DNA from: Tubulanus polymorphus
Lineage: Eukaryota; Nemertea; Palaeonemertea; Tubulaniformes; Tubulanidae
Assembly (NCBI RefSeq): GCF_964204645.1
Contig: NC_134026.1
Span: 15,580,650-15,644,649 of the forward strand
Length of the DNA: 64,000 nucleotides
Direction of reading: 5' to 3'
The notes under the pieces were generated by a model. That model was not told the DNA's origin. It searched no databases and saw nothing but the letters and a program-made list of their open reading frames with translations. Shown here piece after piece: positions 43,690 to 57,200 of the stretch (position 1 is the first letter of the stretch; the number at the start of each line of letters is the position of its first letter). The translations under genes were made by a program, and so were the position numbers.

Positions 43690-45199
43690 CTGGAGGTATT
43701 TTGAACACATATGTGGGTATTCTGGGTGTAGGGATTCTGGGTGTGGGATATTTGGGTGTGGGATATTTGGGTGGATGTATTTTGGGCGGAGGTATCATAA
43801 CCCGGATTCGTTCTTGAAAATCACCAAGGGATTATTGAATATTTGGGGATTTTTACCCAGGGTATGTTTACCATGTTTACCTAGGGTTTAGATTTTTTAG
43901 ATTTCTATTAGGAAATGTTTACCAGGGGGATCTTTTTTAAACGGATGAAGGTATTTTGAGGGAGATATTCTGGACATGGGATTTTTAATTGTCATATCTA
44001 GCTACGGTAGATACTTTTCTCATGGATTATTCGCTACGATACTTATTTCATATCACACAAAGCCGCATATAGGCTAGAATTCATACTGTTAGCAAAAATC
44101 ACGAAGAATCGCAATTTGCTCATTTTGTTATAGTTTTGCAATCGTCAAATTTTATTGCAGAGATTCCCCGATATTTCACGAGTAATGAAACAGATATCAC
44201 GTTTAACGTAGATTTTTCCTTTATTTTGAAATCCATAGAGCAAACATTTATAGGAACCTAATGTTATTGAACATAAAGCTCCCGACCCTCCCTGCATTTA
44301 TACATCGAGAAATCCAACTCGACTATAATAGGCTTTTTAGCATGGTGTAACATAGCTTGTGCAACAGGACGTCACTCAATTATTACGTTAATCGTGAGGT
44401 GTTTATACATAATAGTTTCATGGGCAATTCATATGGTGGGATCATAATCGGGAAAGATCTACCTTAGACACTTTATCGCTTAAAGGAGTTTGAGCTTCTT
44501 GATAAAATTCCCCAAAATAATTCAAAATCGCCCTATCCAATATCTAAAGGCCATTCAAAGCAATATATTTTGTCAATTCTTTTTGAATTTTTTCATAATA
44601 AATAAATAACACATTCTTAATAGTAATGATTTTATTATTAGGAATCTGATCTAATATATTTCTAGTTGTAAAACGTAGCTGTCGGATTTACGAGCAATTA
44701 TCTCATTAATGAGATGATTGCTCGTAAAACAATGATTTCATCAATATAATTAATATAAGCTCAGGTTTTTAGCGTTTAGTGGTTTGGAAGAACATTCCTC
44801 CCAAAGTCAATTGTTAGAATATCGGACCCCTTGGTCAGGTTTCCATCGATTGACTTTGGGAGGAATTCCTCCCAAGGTCAATTTTCACAATAGCGGTCCT
44901 CTTAATTGGTGACACTTTAAGAACGAGCGGCTCAGATTTCTATTGTGCGCCTATCGCTCGCTGCGCGTGAATCACTTACGTAATCTTTTCTGTAAATGTG
45001 AAGACTTCGTGGGCATTTTGTCCTCTAAAGCCCGACATTATCCCACATTCCGGACTGTTAATAGGTTGATTTTAAGGCCGAGTCGACAAATCTTAACAAT
45101 TTTCAACCGTTCATTTATGAATATTTGAGGACTTATGAACTAAAAATTAGTTCAATTTTTGAAACATTTTGAGAAAGTCACAAAACATTTGAGACTGCG
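43690..45199 (+). repeat. Arm copy 2 of the long inverted-repeat element, with terminus
   Basis: About 43860-45199 matches the complement of 51213-53850. It ends in CATTTGAGACTGCG at 45199, the same terminus as the complete element. It includes palindromic boxes (about 44784-44801 and 44857-44872) and a 38-bp near-palindrome at 44691-44728 (TACGAGCAATTATCTCATTA and mirror). The left border and partner arm are not found. Confidence 0.8.
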
Positions 45200-45269
45200 T
45201 TGACAGTGGTTCTGAACTCAATGAAATAAACCGTTACAATAATGATCTCTAGAAGTCTCAGGAATCTTC

Positions 45270-47933
45270 AGGAACAGCCCGGAGGTTAAAAAAGTCAACG
45301 GCACGCCTTATCTGCGATTAACCGTTTGCGCTCTACGGGCTCGAAAATGGGAACTTTTTCAATGAGATTTTTGCTCCTAGCTCCTTAACCGTTGGAGATA
45401 GAATCGTGCTTGCAACGAGTCAGCAGTAGCCCTTGACAAGACGCTTGTATTGATGTATGGTATTACTATGTAATTCATATGGTTCTCCAAAAGCGCCACC
45501 TATAAGACGCTGGAATACGCATTTTCATCTATATCGACTAAGGGTATCAATGGATTTCTTTAAAAATTAATACACATGTACCTTGAAAGATCGATTTCAG
45601 CATCCATTTTTCGCATGTAATGCGGTCTGTTTATTATGAAAATCACAAAACTTGGTAAAAGTACAAAGACATGTGTGTAATATGCTATCCTGCATGATTA
45701 GTTCATACAACTGCCACCTTGGGACTGTGAAAACAACGATTTTTGCTCCTAGGTCCTTAACCGTTGGCGATAGAATCGAGGTTGCAATGTGTGGTTAGTA
45801 GCCCTTTTCAAGATACTTGTATTTATGTATGGTTTAAGTAGGTAACTTATATGGTTCTCCAGGAGCGCCACCTACATTTTGCTGGAAATACATTTTCATT
45901 GATAGCTACTTAGCGGATAAAGGGATTTCTATGAAAATTGATATACATGTACCTGGATATAAGATACAACGAATCCCTGACATAATTAGTTCCTATCCCC
46001 TAAACACTAGGGGGCGTTAATGTTGAAAACTCATTCTAGCATAAGTTTTTTCGATTGCAATTAAATAGTATGCTAACCGGCAAATTACCGGCCACTTGGG
46101 CATGGTAAAAGTACCGTATCTTCGTTATTCTCGGTGTCATTTCCCCTAACCTTGGTACATTAGACCTTTTCGTGTAGTAGCCCATGTGGATCAACATAGC
46201 CATGATATTAGCTGACCCCTAGGTGGCGCTCCTTATCCAGCAAGGCAGAAACCCGTTATCGCTGCTTTGCAGCTATATTTATTATTATATTCTTTTTCAC
46301 ACTGGATCTTACTGAAAGGATGTAAACAACTGCAACTTACTTTCACTGTTGGTGAAACCATTCTGTATCACAAGTACTACGCTGCATTGACAAATACTGT
46401 ACGTGATATTAATCAGAATTGCACTGTTTACTCACTGTGAGCCTCTAAACATCGAAATTTAAGCCCGATTCAAACAGTTTCCATCTACGTATGTGTATTG
46501 CCTGCGTGTCTTATTCCCACAGCGCCTCCTAAATGCGTGTGTTTTTGTGTGTCCTTATATTGATAGAGCTGTGTTGTTCTAGATCTGTAGTAAACACGTA
46601 AGCAGTAGTGATATTTTTATCTCTTCTTTCTACGAATCGATTGTTGAATTAGGACATTGCTCGACTGAACGCAACTGAGGAATTTTTATGGCCTAGTTTG
46701 TGCTGCATACACAAGTTAGAGATCATCACATATTGCTTCGAATTCGGCAACACAAGTTAGAGCATCATATATAGGCTTTAATACTTCGAATTCCGCTAGT
46801 AACAAGAATATTGCTCAACGGATTTACTTGAAACTTACGTGAGATGTTCGGAACTCAGGTACCTTGAGGTAAGTCTCAGGAATCTTTGATTGGGGGTCCC
46901 CCGTTCATCCACCAGGGGTGTTTTACTTTTGAAAATTCTGACATCGAAAATGTACTGTGTGAGAAAAAGTCTTGTCTTTGACTTTTAAGCTTCGGGCGAG
47001 CACAAAAATTGTTCATAACTGCCCGGAGGTTAAAAAATTCAGTGGCACGCCCTATCGATTAACCGTTTGGGCTCTACAGGCTCGAAAATGGGCCCCCCCC
47101 CCCAAATTTTTTAATGTGATTTTTGCTCCTCGCTCCTTTTCATCTATATCGACTAAGAGTATCAATGGATTTCTATAAAAATTCATACACATGTACCTGG
47201 TTACTAAATGCAACGAACCCCTCACATTATTAGTTCCTATTTTAACCACCAGGGGACGTAATTTTTGAAAAATCGATTTCAGCATCAATTTTTCGCATAT
47301 AATGCGGTCTGTTTATTATGAAAATCACAAAACTTGGTATAAGTACAAAGACATGTGTGTAATATGCAACGATTTTTGCTCCTATGTCCTTAACCGTTGG
47401 CGATAGAATCGAGGTTGCGATGTGTGGTTAGTAGCCCTTTACGAAACACTTATATGGATGTATGGTTTAAGTAGGCACCTACAAATCTTTGGAAATGCAT
47501 TTTCATTGATATCTACTAAGCGAATTAAGTGATTTCTATGAAAATTGATACACATGTACTTGGATGTAAGTTTCAACGAACCCCCACACGATTAGTTCCT
47601 AGTCTAATCGTTAGGGGCGTAAATCTTGAAAAGTCATTCTAGCATCCGTTTTTCGCGTGTAATTCTGCCATTTTATTATAGATATCACAAAACCTGGTGT
47701 CAGTACATGTACATAGGTACTAGGCTAACCAACATATCCATGATATGGGCTGACCAATGATACAGGCTGACCCCTAGGTGGCGCTTATTCACATATAGTG
47801 GTACGTAATGGACTGATTTCAGTGAAATCTGTTGCAACCTTCCTAGTACGACATTTAACCCAGGAAGGCAGAAACCCGTTATCGCTGCTTTGCAGCTACA
47901 TTTATTATTAGGGTTTCTGCTGCCTTATTACTA

Positions 47934-48028
<95 letters not shown>

Positions 48029-49066
48029 ACGCTGCATTGACAAATACTGTACGTAATACTGTACGTGATATTAATCAGAATTGCACTGTTTACTCACTTT
48101 GAGCCTCTAAACATCGAAATTTAAGCCTGATTCAAACAGTATCCATCTACGTACGTGTATTGCATACGTGTCATTCCCACAGCGCGTCAGTATGTGTGTT
48201 TGTGTCAGTGTCCCTATAAGCAGTGATAGAGCGTTCGTACTAGATCTGTAGTTTTTTTAGTATCTTTATATATATGTGGCGCACTGAATGGGGTCAGTCT
48301 CGAGTGACCGCAACTGAGGAATTTTTGTGCCACATATACAAGCAATAACATCCTCGCAGTAACTTCCCTGGATAGAGCTAATGAATGCAGCTACGGTATC
48401 TATACGCGAGATCCTGGATGGCTATATTCTGTTAGCATTACAATATTCCTTGACGGATTTACTTGAAACTTTCGTGAGATGTACGGATCACAGGTACCTT
48501 GAGGTAAGTCGAAGGGATCTTTGATTGGCGTCCCCGTTCACCAACCAGGGGGCGTTTTACTTTTGAAAATTCTGACATCGAAAAGTTACTGTGTGAGAAC
48601 ATTTTTTGTCTTTGAGTTTTCAGCTTCGGCCGAGCACGAAAGTTGTTCATAACAGCCTGGAGGCTAAAAAAGTCAATGGCACGCCCTATCTGCGATTAAC
48701 CGTTTGGGCTCTACGGGCTCGAAAATGGGCCACAAAATTTTTCAAAGAGATTTTTGCTCCTAGCTCCTTAACCAGTGGAGATAGAATCGTGGTTGCAATG
48801 AGTGATCAGTTGCCCTTGCCAAGACGCTTGTATTGATGTATGGTATAACTATGTAGCTCATATGGTTCGCCAGTAGCGCCACCTACAAGACGCTGGAATA
48901 CGCATTTTCATCTATATCGACTAAGGGTATCAATGGATTTCTATAAAAATTGATACACATGTACCTGGTTACTAAACGAAACGAACCCCTTACATGATTA
49001 GTTCCCATTTTAACCACTAGGGGGCGTAAATTTTGAAAAATCGATTTCAGAATCCATTTTTCGCAT
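45270..49066 (+). repeat. Satellite-like tandem array, part 1 (unit of about 1.65 kb)
   Basis: Five landmark words recur in the same order. The 'GATTAACCGTTTGGGCTCTA' block lies at about 45315, 47055 and 48694. 'GCGGTCTGTTTATTATGAAA' lies at about 45622 and 47304. 'AAGGCAGAAACCCGTTATCG' lies at about 46237 and 47864. 'CATCGAAATTTAAGC' lies at about 46451 and 48112. 'GATTTACTTGAAACTT' lies at about 46820 and 48457. Spacing is 1.64-1.74 kb. The unit also has an internal repeat of about 430 bp. The array continues at 59079 beyond the piggyBac insertion. Confidence 0.85.
47933..48028 (+). repeat. (CTG)n tract of about 30 units
   Basis: CTG repeats with two CTT interruptions follow 'agggtttctgctgccttatta'. 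Other units of the array have an (ATT)n tract at the same place. The polycysteine open frame across it is an artefact. Confidence 0.95.
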
Positions 49067-49070
49067 TTAA
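49067..49070. repeat. TTAA target of the piggyBac insertion, left
   Basis: The array unit is interrupted exactly at TTAA (49067-49070), followed by CCCC as expected for a piggyBac end. Array sequence resumes at about 59079. Confidence 0.75.
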
Positions 49071-49892
49071 CCCCTTGATCGCCTGTACCGATATAGTCGG
49101 TATCACCGTTTCTCCCCGGAATGTCGGTACCGATATTGTCGGTATTTATGTATATGGGATTCGACCTGCCTTTGCAAGGTCTACTGTGTATCGAATAACA
49201 TTACGCATATATAGGTACCGTAGTAAACATTCACGTACTTGAAATGGAAGCAATTTCATGAATTTGCTGGTGTTTTGATGACAAGGGATACAATCTATGT
49301 GTATGAGTGAGATTCTCATGGCTAATCGTAGACCTAAACGGTATGATCTTGCAGCTGTTGTTGATCAAATAAACGATGATGATTTTAGTTATTCAAGCGG
49401 AAATGAAAGTGAAAATGCCAATTTCCATGATGGCAGTGATCAGGATGTTGTCAGTGACAGTGATAATACTGATGATGGGGCCTTACAGGATGCAGAAGAT
49501 GACGAATCTAGCGCCGTCGGTTTCTGCTATGGATTCGGATCATAGTGATGATAATGGCACTGCCAGCGAATCTGAAGGTATGTACACATCAACTCTCAAC
49601 ATAAATAATGTCAGTGTCACATTTCAGTGTGAATTATTGCTCGAGGCCTACTTTACGGTACCTATAATTTCTTTGTATTCCTCCGTGTTTTCGTTTTCGA
49701 GTACGGTCTTGAAGTTATAGGCAAAATTCTCATGAATTTCTGGTTATTTATTTTTCAGGAGCTGTAAGCCTACCTAGTAGTCAAGATTCTGATGACGACA
49801 ATGGAGCTAGCGATAGATCAGCTGTTCGTGGTAATATCGGTGGAGACCATGGACGAGGCGGACGCGGACGAGCACGTGGTGGACGCATCGTT

Positions 49893-50000
49893 GCTCGTGG
49901 TCGTGGCCAAGCTCGAGGCCGTGGTCGTGGCCAAGCTCGAGACCGTGGTCGTGGCCAAGCTCGAGGCCATGGTCGTGGCCAAGCTCGAGGCCGTGGTGGA
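49893..50000 (+). repeat. 24-bp coding minisatellite (Arg-Gly-rich)
   Basis: CGTGGTCGTGGCCAAGCTCG plus four more bases repeats about four times in frame, giving RGRGQARG units. Confidence 0.9.
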
Positions 50001-51207
50001 CATGCTCGTGGTGTAGCTGGTGTTCGAGGAAGAAATCGTCATCAACCTCATCAACCACCGCTAATAGAATGGAAAAGAGACCCACAGGTAACTCACTCGT
50101 TTCCATTTAGAGGACAACATGGTCCAAATTTCCGATTACCAAATGATGCTACAGAATGGGATTTTTTGAAACTGTTCCTTACCGATGAACTAATTGATAT
50201 TGTGGTGAGAGAAACAAATCGGTATGGAAATGAGAGAAAAATAACCACGCCTGCTAATAAAAAATATGCACGTATGCATATGTGGAAACCGATTGATCGT
50301 GAGACTATGTGGCGCTTTTTGACAATGGTAATAATGTTTGGATTGGTAGAAAAACCAGTAGTTGATTCATATTGGTCAACAGACAGTCTTCTGGAAACAC
50401 CAGGATTTGGGCAAATTATGAGTAGGAATCGCACACAAATCTTGTGTGCGATACATTTTCAGAATAATAATATTCCACGACCAGAGGGTGAGCGTGCATG
50501 GAAGATCAAACCGTTTTTTTATTATCTTACTGCCCGTTTCACACGCATGTACACCCCTGAACAGTGTGTGTCAATAGATGAAGCTCTTTTGCTATGGAAG
50601 GGCAGGCTGATATTCAAGCAGTACATACCCAAAAAGCGATCACGTTTCGGACTAAAGTCGTATGAGCTGTGCGAAAGTAGCACTGGGTACTGTTGGAAAT
50701 ACAGGTTATATACCGGACAAGATCACATTGCAAATCAAGCGTCTGTGCATGGTGTTTCTTATGATGTTGTCATGGATTTGATGGATGGTTTGCTTGATCA
50801 GGGATACAAATTGACGGTAGATAATTTCTACACGAGCCCTGTTCTTTTTCTGGAGTTATATCAACGTGCGACTCATGCTATCGGTACTGTTCGGTTTGAT
50901 CGAAAACACATGCCCAAAGATCTGACGTATCGTTATGATGCTAATGGGGTACAAATTCCCTTGGTGAAAGGAGACATTACACATAGAAGCTCAGACAAAC
51001 TGTTAGCACTCTGTTGGTTAGACAAAAAGTATGATTCAATGTTATCTAACTATCATGATGAACATATCGTTGATACTGGGAAAGTCAACCGCACCACTCA
51101 AGAGCCAATACGCAAGCCACATGTAATTGTCGAATACAATCATCAAATGGGAGGCGTAGATCTCAAGGAACAAATGCTTGAAGCTTATGCTATGCATCGT
51201 AAAACAA

Positions 51208-51212
51208 TCAAA
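51208..51212. repeat. Target duplication (TCA or TCAAA), left
   Basis: TCAAA precedes CGCAGTCTC and is found again at 58186-58190 after CTGTGTT. The exact length (3 or 5 bp) is ambiguous because the terminus may begin with AA. Confidence 0.65.
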
Positions 51213-54200
51213 CGCAGTCTCAAATGTTTTGTGACTTTCTCAAAATGTATCAAAAATTTAACTAATTTTTAGTTCATAAGTCCTCAAATATTCATAAATG
51301 AACAGTTAAAAATTGTTGAAACATGTCGACTCTGCCGTAAAATCAACCTATTAACAGTCCGGAATTTGGGATAATATTGGGCTTTAGAGAACATAATGCC
51401 CCCGAGGTCTTCACATTTACAGAACATATTACGTAAGTGATTCACGCGCAGCGCGCGATAGGAGCACAATAGAAATCTGAGCCGCGCGTTCTTTGAGTGT
51501 CACCAATTAAGAGGACCGCTATTGTGAAAATTGACTGCGGGAGGAATATTCCTCCCAATGTCAATCGATGGAAACTTGACCATGTGGTCCGATATTTTAA
51601 CAATTGACTTTGGGAGGAATATTCCTCCCAAGGTCAAACGAAGAGAATTTGACCTTCAGGTCTGATATTCAAAGTATCGACTTCGGGAGGAATGTTCCTC
51701 CGAATGTCAAACGAAGGAAACTGGACCTGGTCTGTTATTCGAAATATAGACTTTGGGATGAATGTTCTTCCAAACCACTAAACGCTTAAACCTGAGCTTT
51801 TAGAATGATAGGTATATATATATTAATTATATTGGTGTAATAATTGTTTTAATAAGTAGTATACTATAGCGACGACATCAGACATATTTAGGCAATTTGA
51901 GTGATAATGTACACGGTATTTGAGGGTCTGCGACGAATGATTTATAGAAAGTTGAATAGCTGTAGTGCAGGTTCTAATAATAAGCCTAATATAGTCTTCA
52001 CATCGCAATCAGTTGTTAGAATGCATCTTCCTTTTTCTTTACTTGATCTTGAGTCTTTGACTATAATTAACTATAATCAATATTACTTATTTCATTATAT
52101 AGCGCACTGCTGCAAATTGTAATCAGTGTGCTTTGCATGAGTATAAAATCAACACAAGCTGAAAGAATCGAAATCAAGTTAAAAGGTGTAGGGACGGAGA
52201 GATCTGGCGAAAAAAAAAACAGTAATGAGCGCAAAATGGACCCGTGCCTAATCGCCCGACCAAAAACTACGGACCAGACCTGAGTCAAATTAAGCGTGTT
52301 GATTTAAACTGGTTCTGGAAGTCAGTCACTTCGCTTGGTTTAAGTATGGACTCGTTTTAGATTCCATGGTTTAAGCATTGTTTAGTAACGAATGAATGTG
52401 TTTGAATTTGAATGTGAAATGAATTTGAACATGAAAATCTGCGCGCTCTTTGGTAAGCCATGCGTAAAATTTAAGTCGGACCTGATTCGAGCCAATTTAG
52501 CCCCGACAAATCGTCTCTATAGCTGCGATCACACGTGTATTTTTGGCCAGGGCCAAATTTGGCCCGACCAAAAACGTCGGACCAGGCCCGAGCACCAGAC
52601 AAATGACTGCGTTTGAATTGCAACTAGCACCGTAAATGATCCACTTCGCTTTGTTTGAGCATTGTTTAGTATCGAGTGAATGGTTTGCGTGTGAACGCGC
52701 TCTCTAATTACCAAATTTGGCCCGAGCCTGATCGGTGCTAATTTGGCCCGGGCCAAATCGTCTCCGTGTGATCGCGGCTTATGTGGGTCATAATTGTTGG
52801 GAGAAATCTTTCCCTTTATGTTTGCAAATTAGCCATTGTCCTAGTTTTAACTTCTGATTTGTACCCTGTATAGGGTTTATATTTCTGTTTGTACTCTTTC
52901 ATAGAAATACGACAGATATCAAATGGAATCTTTGATTAAAGACACTGTAGACCGGTACACACTAATATGTCCATCCATCCGACCTACGAGCGATCATCTC
53001 ATTATAGTGATAATTGCTCGTAAATCCGACAGCTACATTTTACAACTAGAAATATATTAGATCAGATTCCTAATAATAAAATCATTACTATTAAGAATAT
53101 GTTATTGATTATGAATAAATTCAAAATGAATTGACAAAATATATTGCTTTGAATGGCCTTTAGATATTGGATAGGGCGATTTTGAATTATTTTTGGGGAA
53201 TTTTATCGAGAAGCTCAAACTCCCTAAGGCGATAAAGTGTTTAAGGCGGATCTTTCCCGATTATGATCCCACCATATGAATTGCTCACGAAACTATTATG
53301 TATAAACACCTCACAATTAACGTAATGACTCAGTGACGTCCTGTTGCACAAGCTATATTACACCATGATAAAAAGCCTATTATAGTCGAGTAGGATTTCT
53401 CGATGTATAAATGCAGGGAGGGTTGGGAGCTTTATGTTCAATAACATTAGGTTCCAATGTTTGCTCTATGGATTTCAAAATATAAGAAAAATCTACGTTT
53501 AAACGTGATATCTGTTTCATTACTCGTGATATATCGGGGAATCTCTGCAATAAAATTGGACGATTTCAAAAATATTACAAAATGAGCAAATTGCGATTCT
53601 TAGTGATTTTTGCTAACAGTATGGATTCTAGCGTATACGCGGATTTGTGTGTTATGTAATAAGTATCGTAACGAATAATCAAAGTATCTACTGTAGCTAG
53701 ATATGACAATTAAAAATCCCCCAGAATATCTCCTTCAAAATACCTTGATCCGTTCAAAAAAGATCACCTGGTAAAGATTTCCTATGTAGAAATCTAAAAA
53801 TCTAAACCCTACGTAAACATACCCTGGGTAAAAATCCCCCAAATATTCATACTTGGTGATTGTCAAGAACATGTCAAAGCACGATGTTTCTCGAATTTGC
53901 AATGAGACTGAAATATGTTTGAACTTTTAAATGAAATTTTTCGTTGCGATAAATTCTTACGGATAAAATAAATTGTAAGAATTAATAAGAGTAATAAACT
54001 TTTATTTGTAATATCTTAAGATTCGAACTGGAATATTTTTGAATTTCAGCTGTGCGATGCCATGAATTATTAGAAATAACGTACTTTTGATATTAAATAT
54101 TTTAGATTCAAGCTAGTGTTATATATTTGAAATGTGCGATGAACCCCTTCACTAAGCTGTGCAATAACTACATGTATATGTACTAATTTAGTATCAATGA

Positions 54201-57200
54201 AAGGTTAATTTGTAGTATGTTTTAATTTAAATAGCATAGTTTGTATGGGCATATTGATATCCTTACGGTGTTCGACAGTAAAATATGAATAAATTGGATA
54301 TACGTATCAATAATACGAATTAATTGACCTTAAGATTGTATCTACTTATAATCCCTTCAAAGGGAGGGGGTTACCTAATTTGAAGAATTGGGGATTTTTA
54401 CTCGCTTACTCATGTTTTGAATTATTGACTTAGTTATTTTATTAAGTTTAAGTTAATCACTAGTAAGTTTATTCATTGACCACTTGCATGATAGTTCTCG
54501 ATATATTCATTATATGCAATGAAATGAAATGTAAGTTCATCACATTTCTGAATTCATTAATACCGATTTTAATTGTTTTAAGCCCCATGAAAAAAATGTG
54601 ATGTCATTATATTGAAAGCTTAATGTTTTATTAACATTGGCAGTAGTTCTCATAAATTTTCCTTGGCCTTTTTTTCCGTGGCCATTTTAACCTTGGCCAT
54701 TTTTTCCTGGACAAATTACCTTGGCCATTTTTTCCTTGGCCATTCCTTCCTGGCCATTTTTCCTTGGCCATTTTTCCAACATTCTGGGGTTTTTTACAAC
54801 TAACCCTTAGCAATGCACTGTAATGAACAATTTACTTTGTTTTGCTAAATTAACTACTTGTAATCAATTCACTATAGAACTGTGGTCGATCCTAACAAAG
54901 AGTCCGGCGTGCTATTCTAAACTTCAGTGGACAAAAATCTCTTTCTAAAAATTATATTGCTAAGATATTCTTAGTCTTCATCCTTCAGCATGAACTCTAG
55001 GCCTGGATATATTTCGGATTCATTAAATGGTATCATGTGTGTGTAGAACGTTTGGGCGAAGGTATTATCCCCCTGGATCACGCGTAAAACAAACAGAAAA
55101 CATATTTTCATACATAGGTCATCGCATTATAGAAATTGAACTGATGACAAGTTGTATTAAATCTCTATAGATCAAACACTTTTAAGGAAAATGCATTATG
55201 TGTGTTGTTTCTATATAACTACTATCGACTGTGCGCCTCGGGCTCAGTCAACTCGCCATCTTCATGATTGAAATATTTGATTAGGCAGTCCTATCAAAAG
55301 TGGCGTAAATTCATACAAGCGAATAATTTGTTGTTTCCAAAGGTTTTTGTTACCGGCTCGTCTACCCGGTAATGGTCGAAATTCCCCGGTAAAAATCCCC
55401 TAAGAATACCAATTAAAGAGCTTATGATTTGCTGCCGCTGGTATGTTTTCGTTTGTATTGCAAAATTAAGTCCAAAATAACTGGAATCGTTTTAAAGGAT
55501 TTCTGTGAAAATTTTCAATTTTTCCCCACACGTCAACAAGTGCCTTTCAAATCAAGATCGATTCCTCATGCGTAAAAACGATTGAAGCAATTTTTGCAGT
55601 TTTATTTATTTATGGTTTGATACGTCAAGATTTCAGTAAAAAGGGCAACATCATCGTTTATGTTAGAGAAGCTTGGTATACAAGCAAGCTGACAATAACA
55701 AGCCACTGAATTTTATCGGTTTAGGCTTTGTATAGCTCATAATCTATAGAAAGTCAGTGATTAAGTCCTAAGTAAATATTGCTCAATTAAAGAGAATTCA
55801 TTATGACAATGTACAAGCGATGACAGGCCTATGAGGCACCCGTAAATCAAAAATGTATTTCACAGATTTTGCTGTGCGATGCGATAAATTATTGAAACTT
55901 TTTATTTGAAATATCTTTGAAATACTATTGAAATTTGAAATATTATTTTACCAGTGCGATAACTTTTAGTATTAGTTTAGTACTAATGAAGTATTTCAAT
56001 CTTTGGATAAACGTTGGAAAAATGGCAAGGGGAAAATTGCCGCTAAATAAACATAAGAATTTGCAAGTTTTGTAATAACTTTGAATTGTTAAATTTTACT
56101 GGACATTGGTGTATGCTGAATATCACGAACAACGAAACATATATCTCATAAAAACGTTGATTGTCTTTTTCAACTTTCATCATTTCAATAACAATCAATC
56201 GATTTTTAAGTCGATTTAATTACCAGGATAGCGACTATATGCGTTTGTGCTTTTAATCAACTAGTTTCCGAATCCGTGGTATGTCAATCAAATAATAATT
56301 TTGAAGTCGAGAAAAAGTAAGATGCATTCTATCAACTAATTTCAATGTAAAGACAATAATGCTTCCTATATGAATCAATACTAAAGCATTCATACCGCAG
56401 GCCACTTAATCTTAAGCTTGATTGTGAGAGGTGTTTAAACATAATGGTCACATGAGTAATTAAATGGTTGTGTCACAAAGGGAGAAATCTGCCTTAGACA
56501 TAACATCCCGATATCTGGAGTTCTGGGCTTAGTAACGCATGTTTAGAATGAATTTTATCCAATATTTTTGTAACATAATGTTTTCTCTCTGCAAATTCCT
56601 GACGTTTTCGGGGTGCTAACGTTCAGTGGCTAGTAGGCTGGATAGTATTTTCCCTTATTTCATAGATCTCCATGCATATAAACTTGAACTGAACTGAATG
56701 GGAACTGAGTTCGGTTAGGAGTAAAAACCTCCTTATCAACTCCTATTTCTGAATTGTATATAAAGGAGTGAAGAAAGAAACAAACCCTCATACCGAATAC
56801 ACTTTTACGTATAAATGAGAATAATGCTCACTAGGACAATGGCTAATTTGCGACCGTAAATGAAAGAAATACGACTCGAATAATTTTTTTCATCATGCGT
56901 GACACGCGAATCTCCTATTAACGCTAGTAATGAGAGAAGGATCCACACGAATGAAATGTATCAGCTTCATAATGATCTTTAATCCTTGAATGACCATTCT
57001 TAATTAACACAAAACACTTAATATAAATGATTTGTATCGATTACTATAGAATTTCCATTTACAGAATGCATTTATCAAATTACGTCCATTGACTCCGAAA
57101 ATGAACCTTTAAACCCGTAAATTAGCTAAACTCGTGCCGTTAAGCTATTTAGATTTATCGCAGTCTAGTGAAAATTTGTAAGCCGTCCTAATATATTCCC

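Larger units (their letters stand above)
49297..51245 (+). pseudogene. piggyBac transposase, N-terminal and catalytic part
   Basis: Exon 1 encodes an acidic N terminus (DDDFSYSSGNESENANF and more), with one frame change around 49500-49515. A GT donor at about 49579 joins an acceptor ending at 49759. Exon 2 begins AVSLPSSQDSDDD, then has an Arg-Gly-rich repeat (GRGQARGRGRGQARDRG), then the conserved body. The catalytic region contains CVSIDEALLLWKGR (first D), LTVDNFYTSPVLF (second D) and NHQMGGVDLKEQML (third D), the DDD triad of piggyBac transposases. The gene is cut at HRKTIK by the inserted element, and the frame that continues past 51212 is not transposase. The last part is at 58191-58604. 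Confidence 0.85.

Noticed and set aside
42769-43817. Gly/Ile/Leu-rich frames (GGILGVGYLGGG)
   Set aside because: They are produced by the stepped hairpin repeat and occur on both strands.
47890-48102. Polycysteine protein frame
   Set aside because: It is the translation of the CTG microsatellite in one frame. There is no start context or domain.
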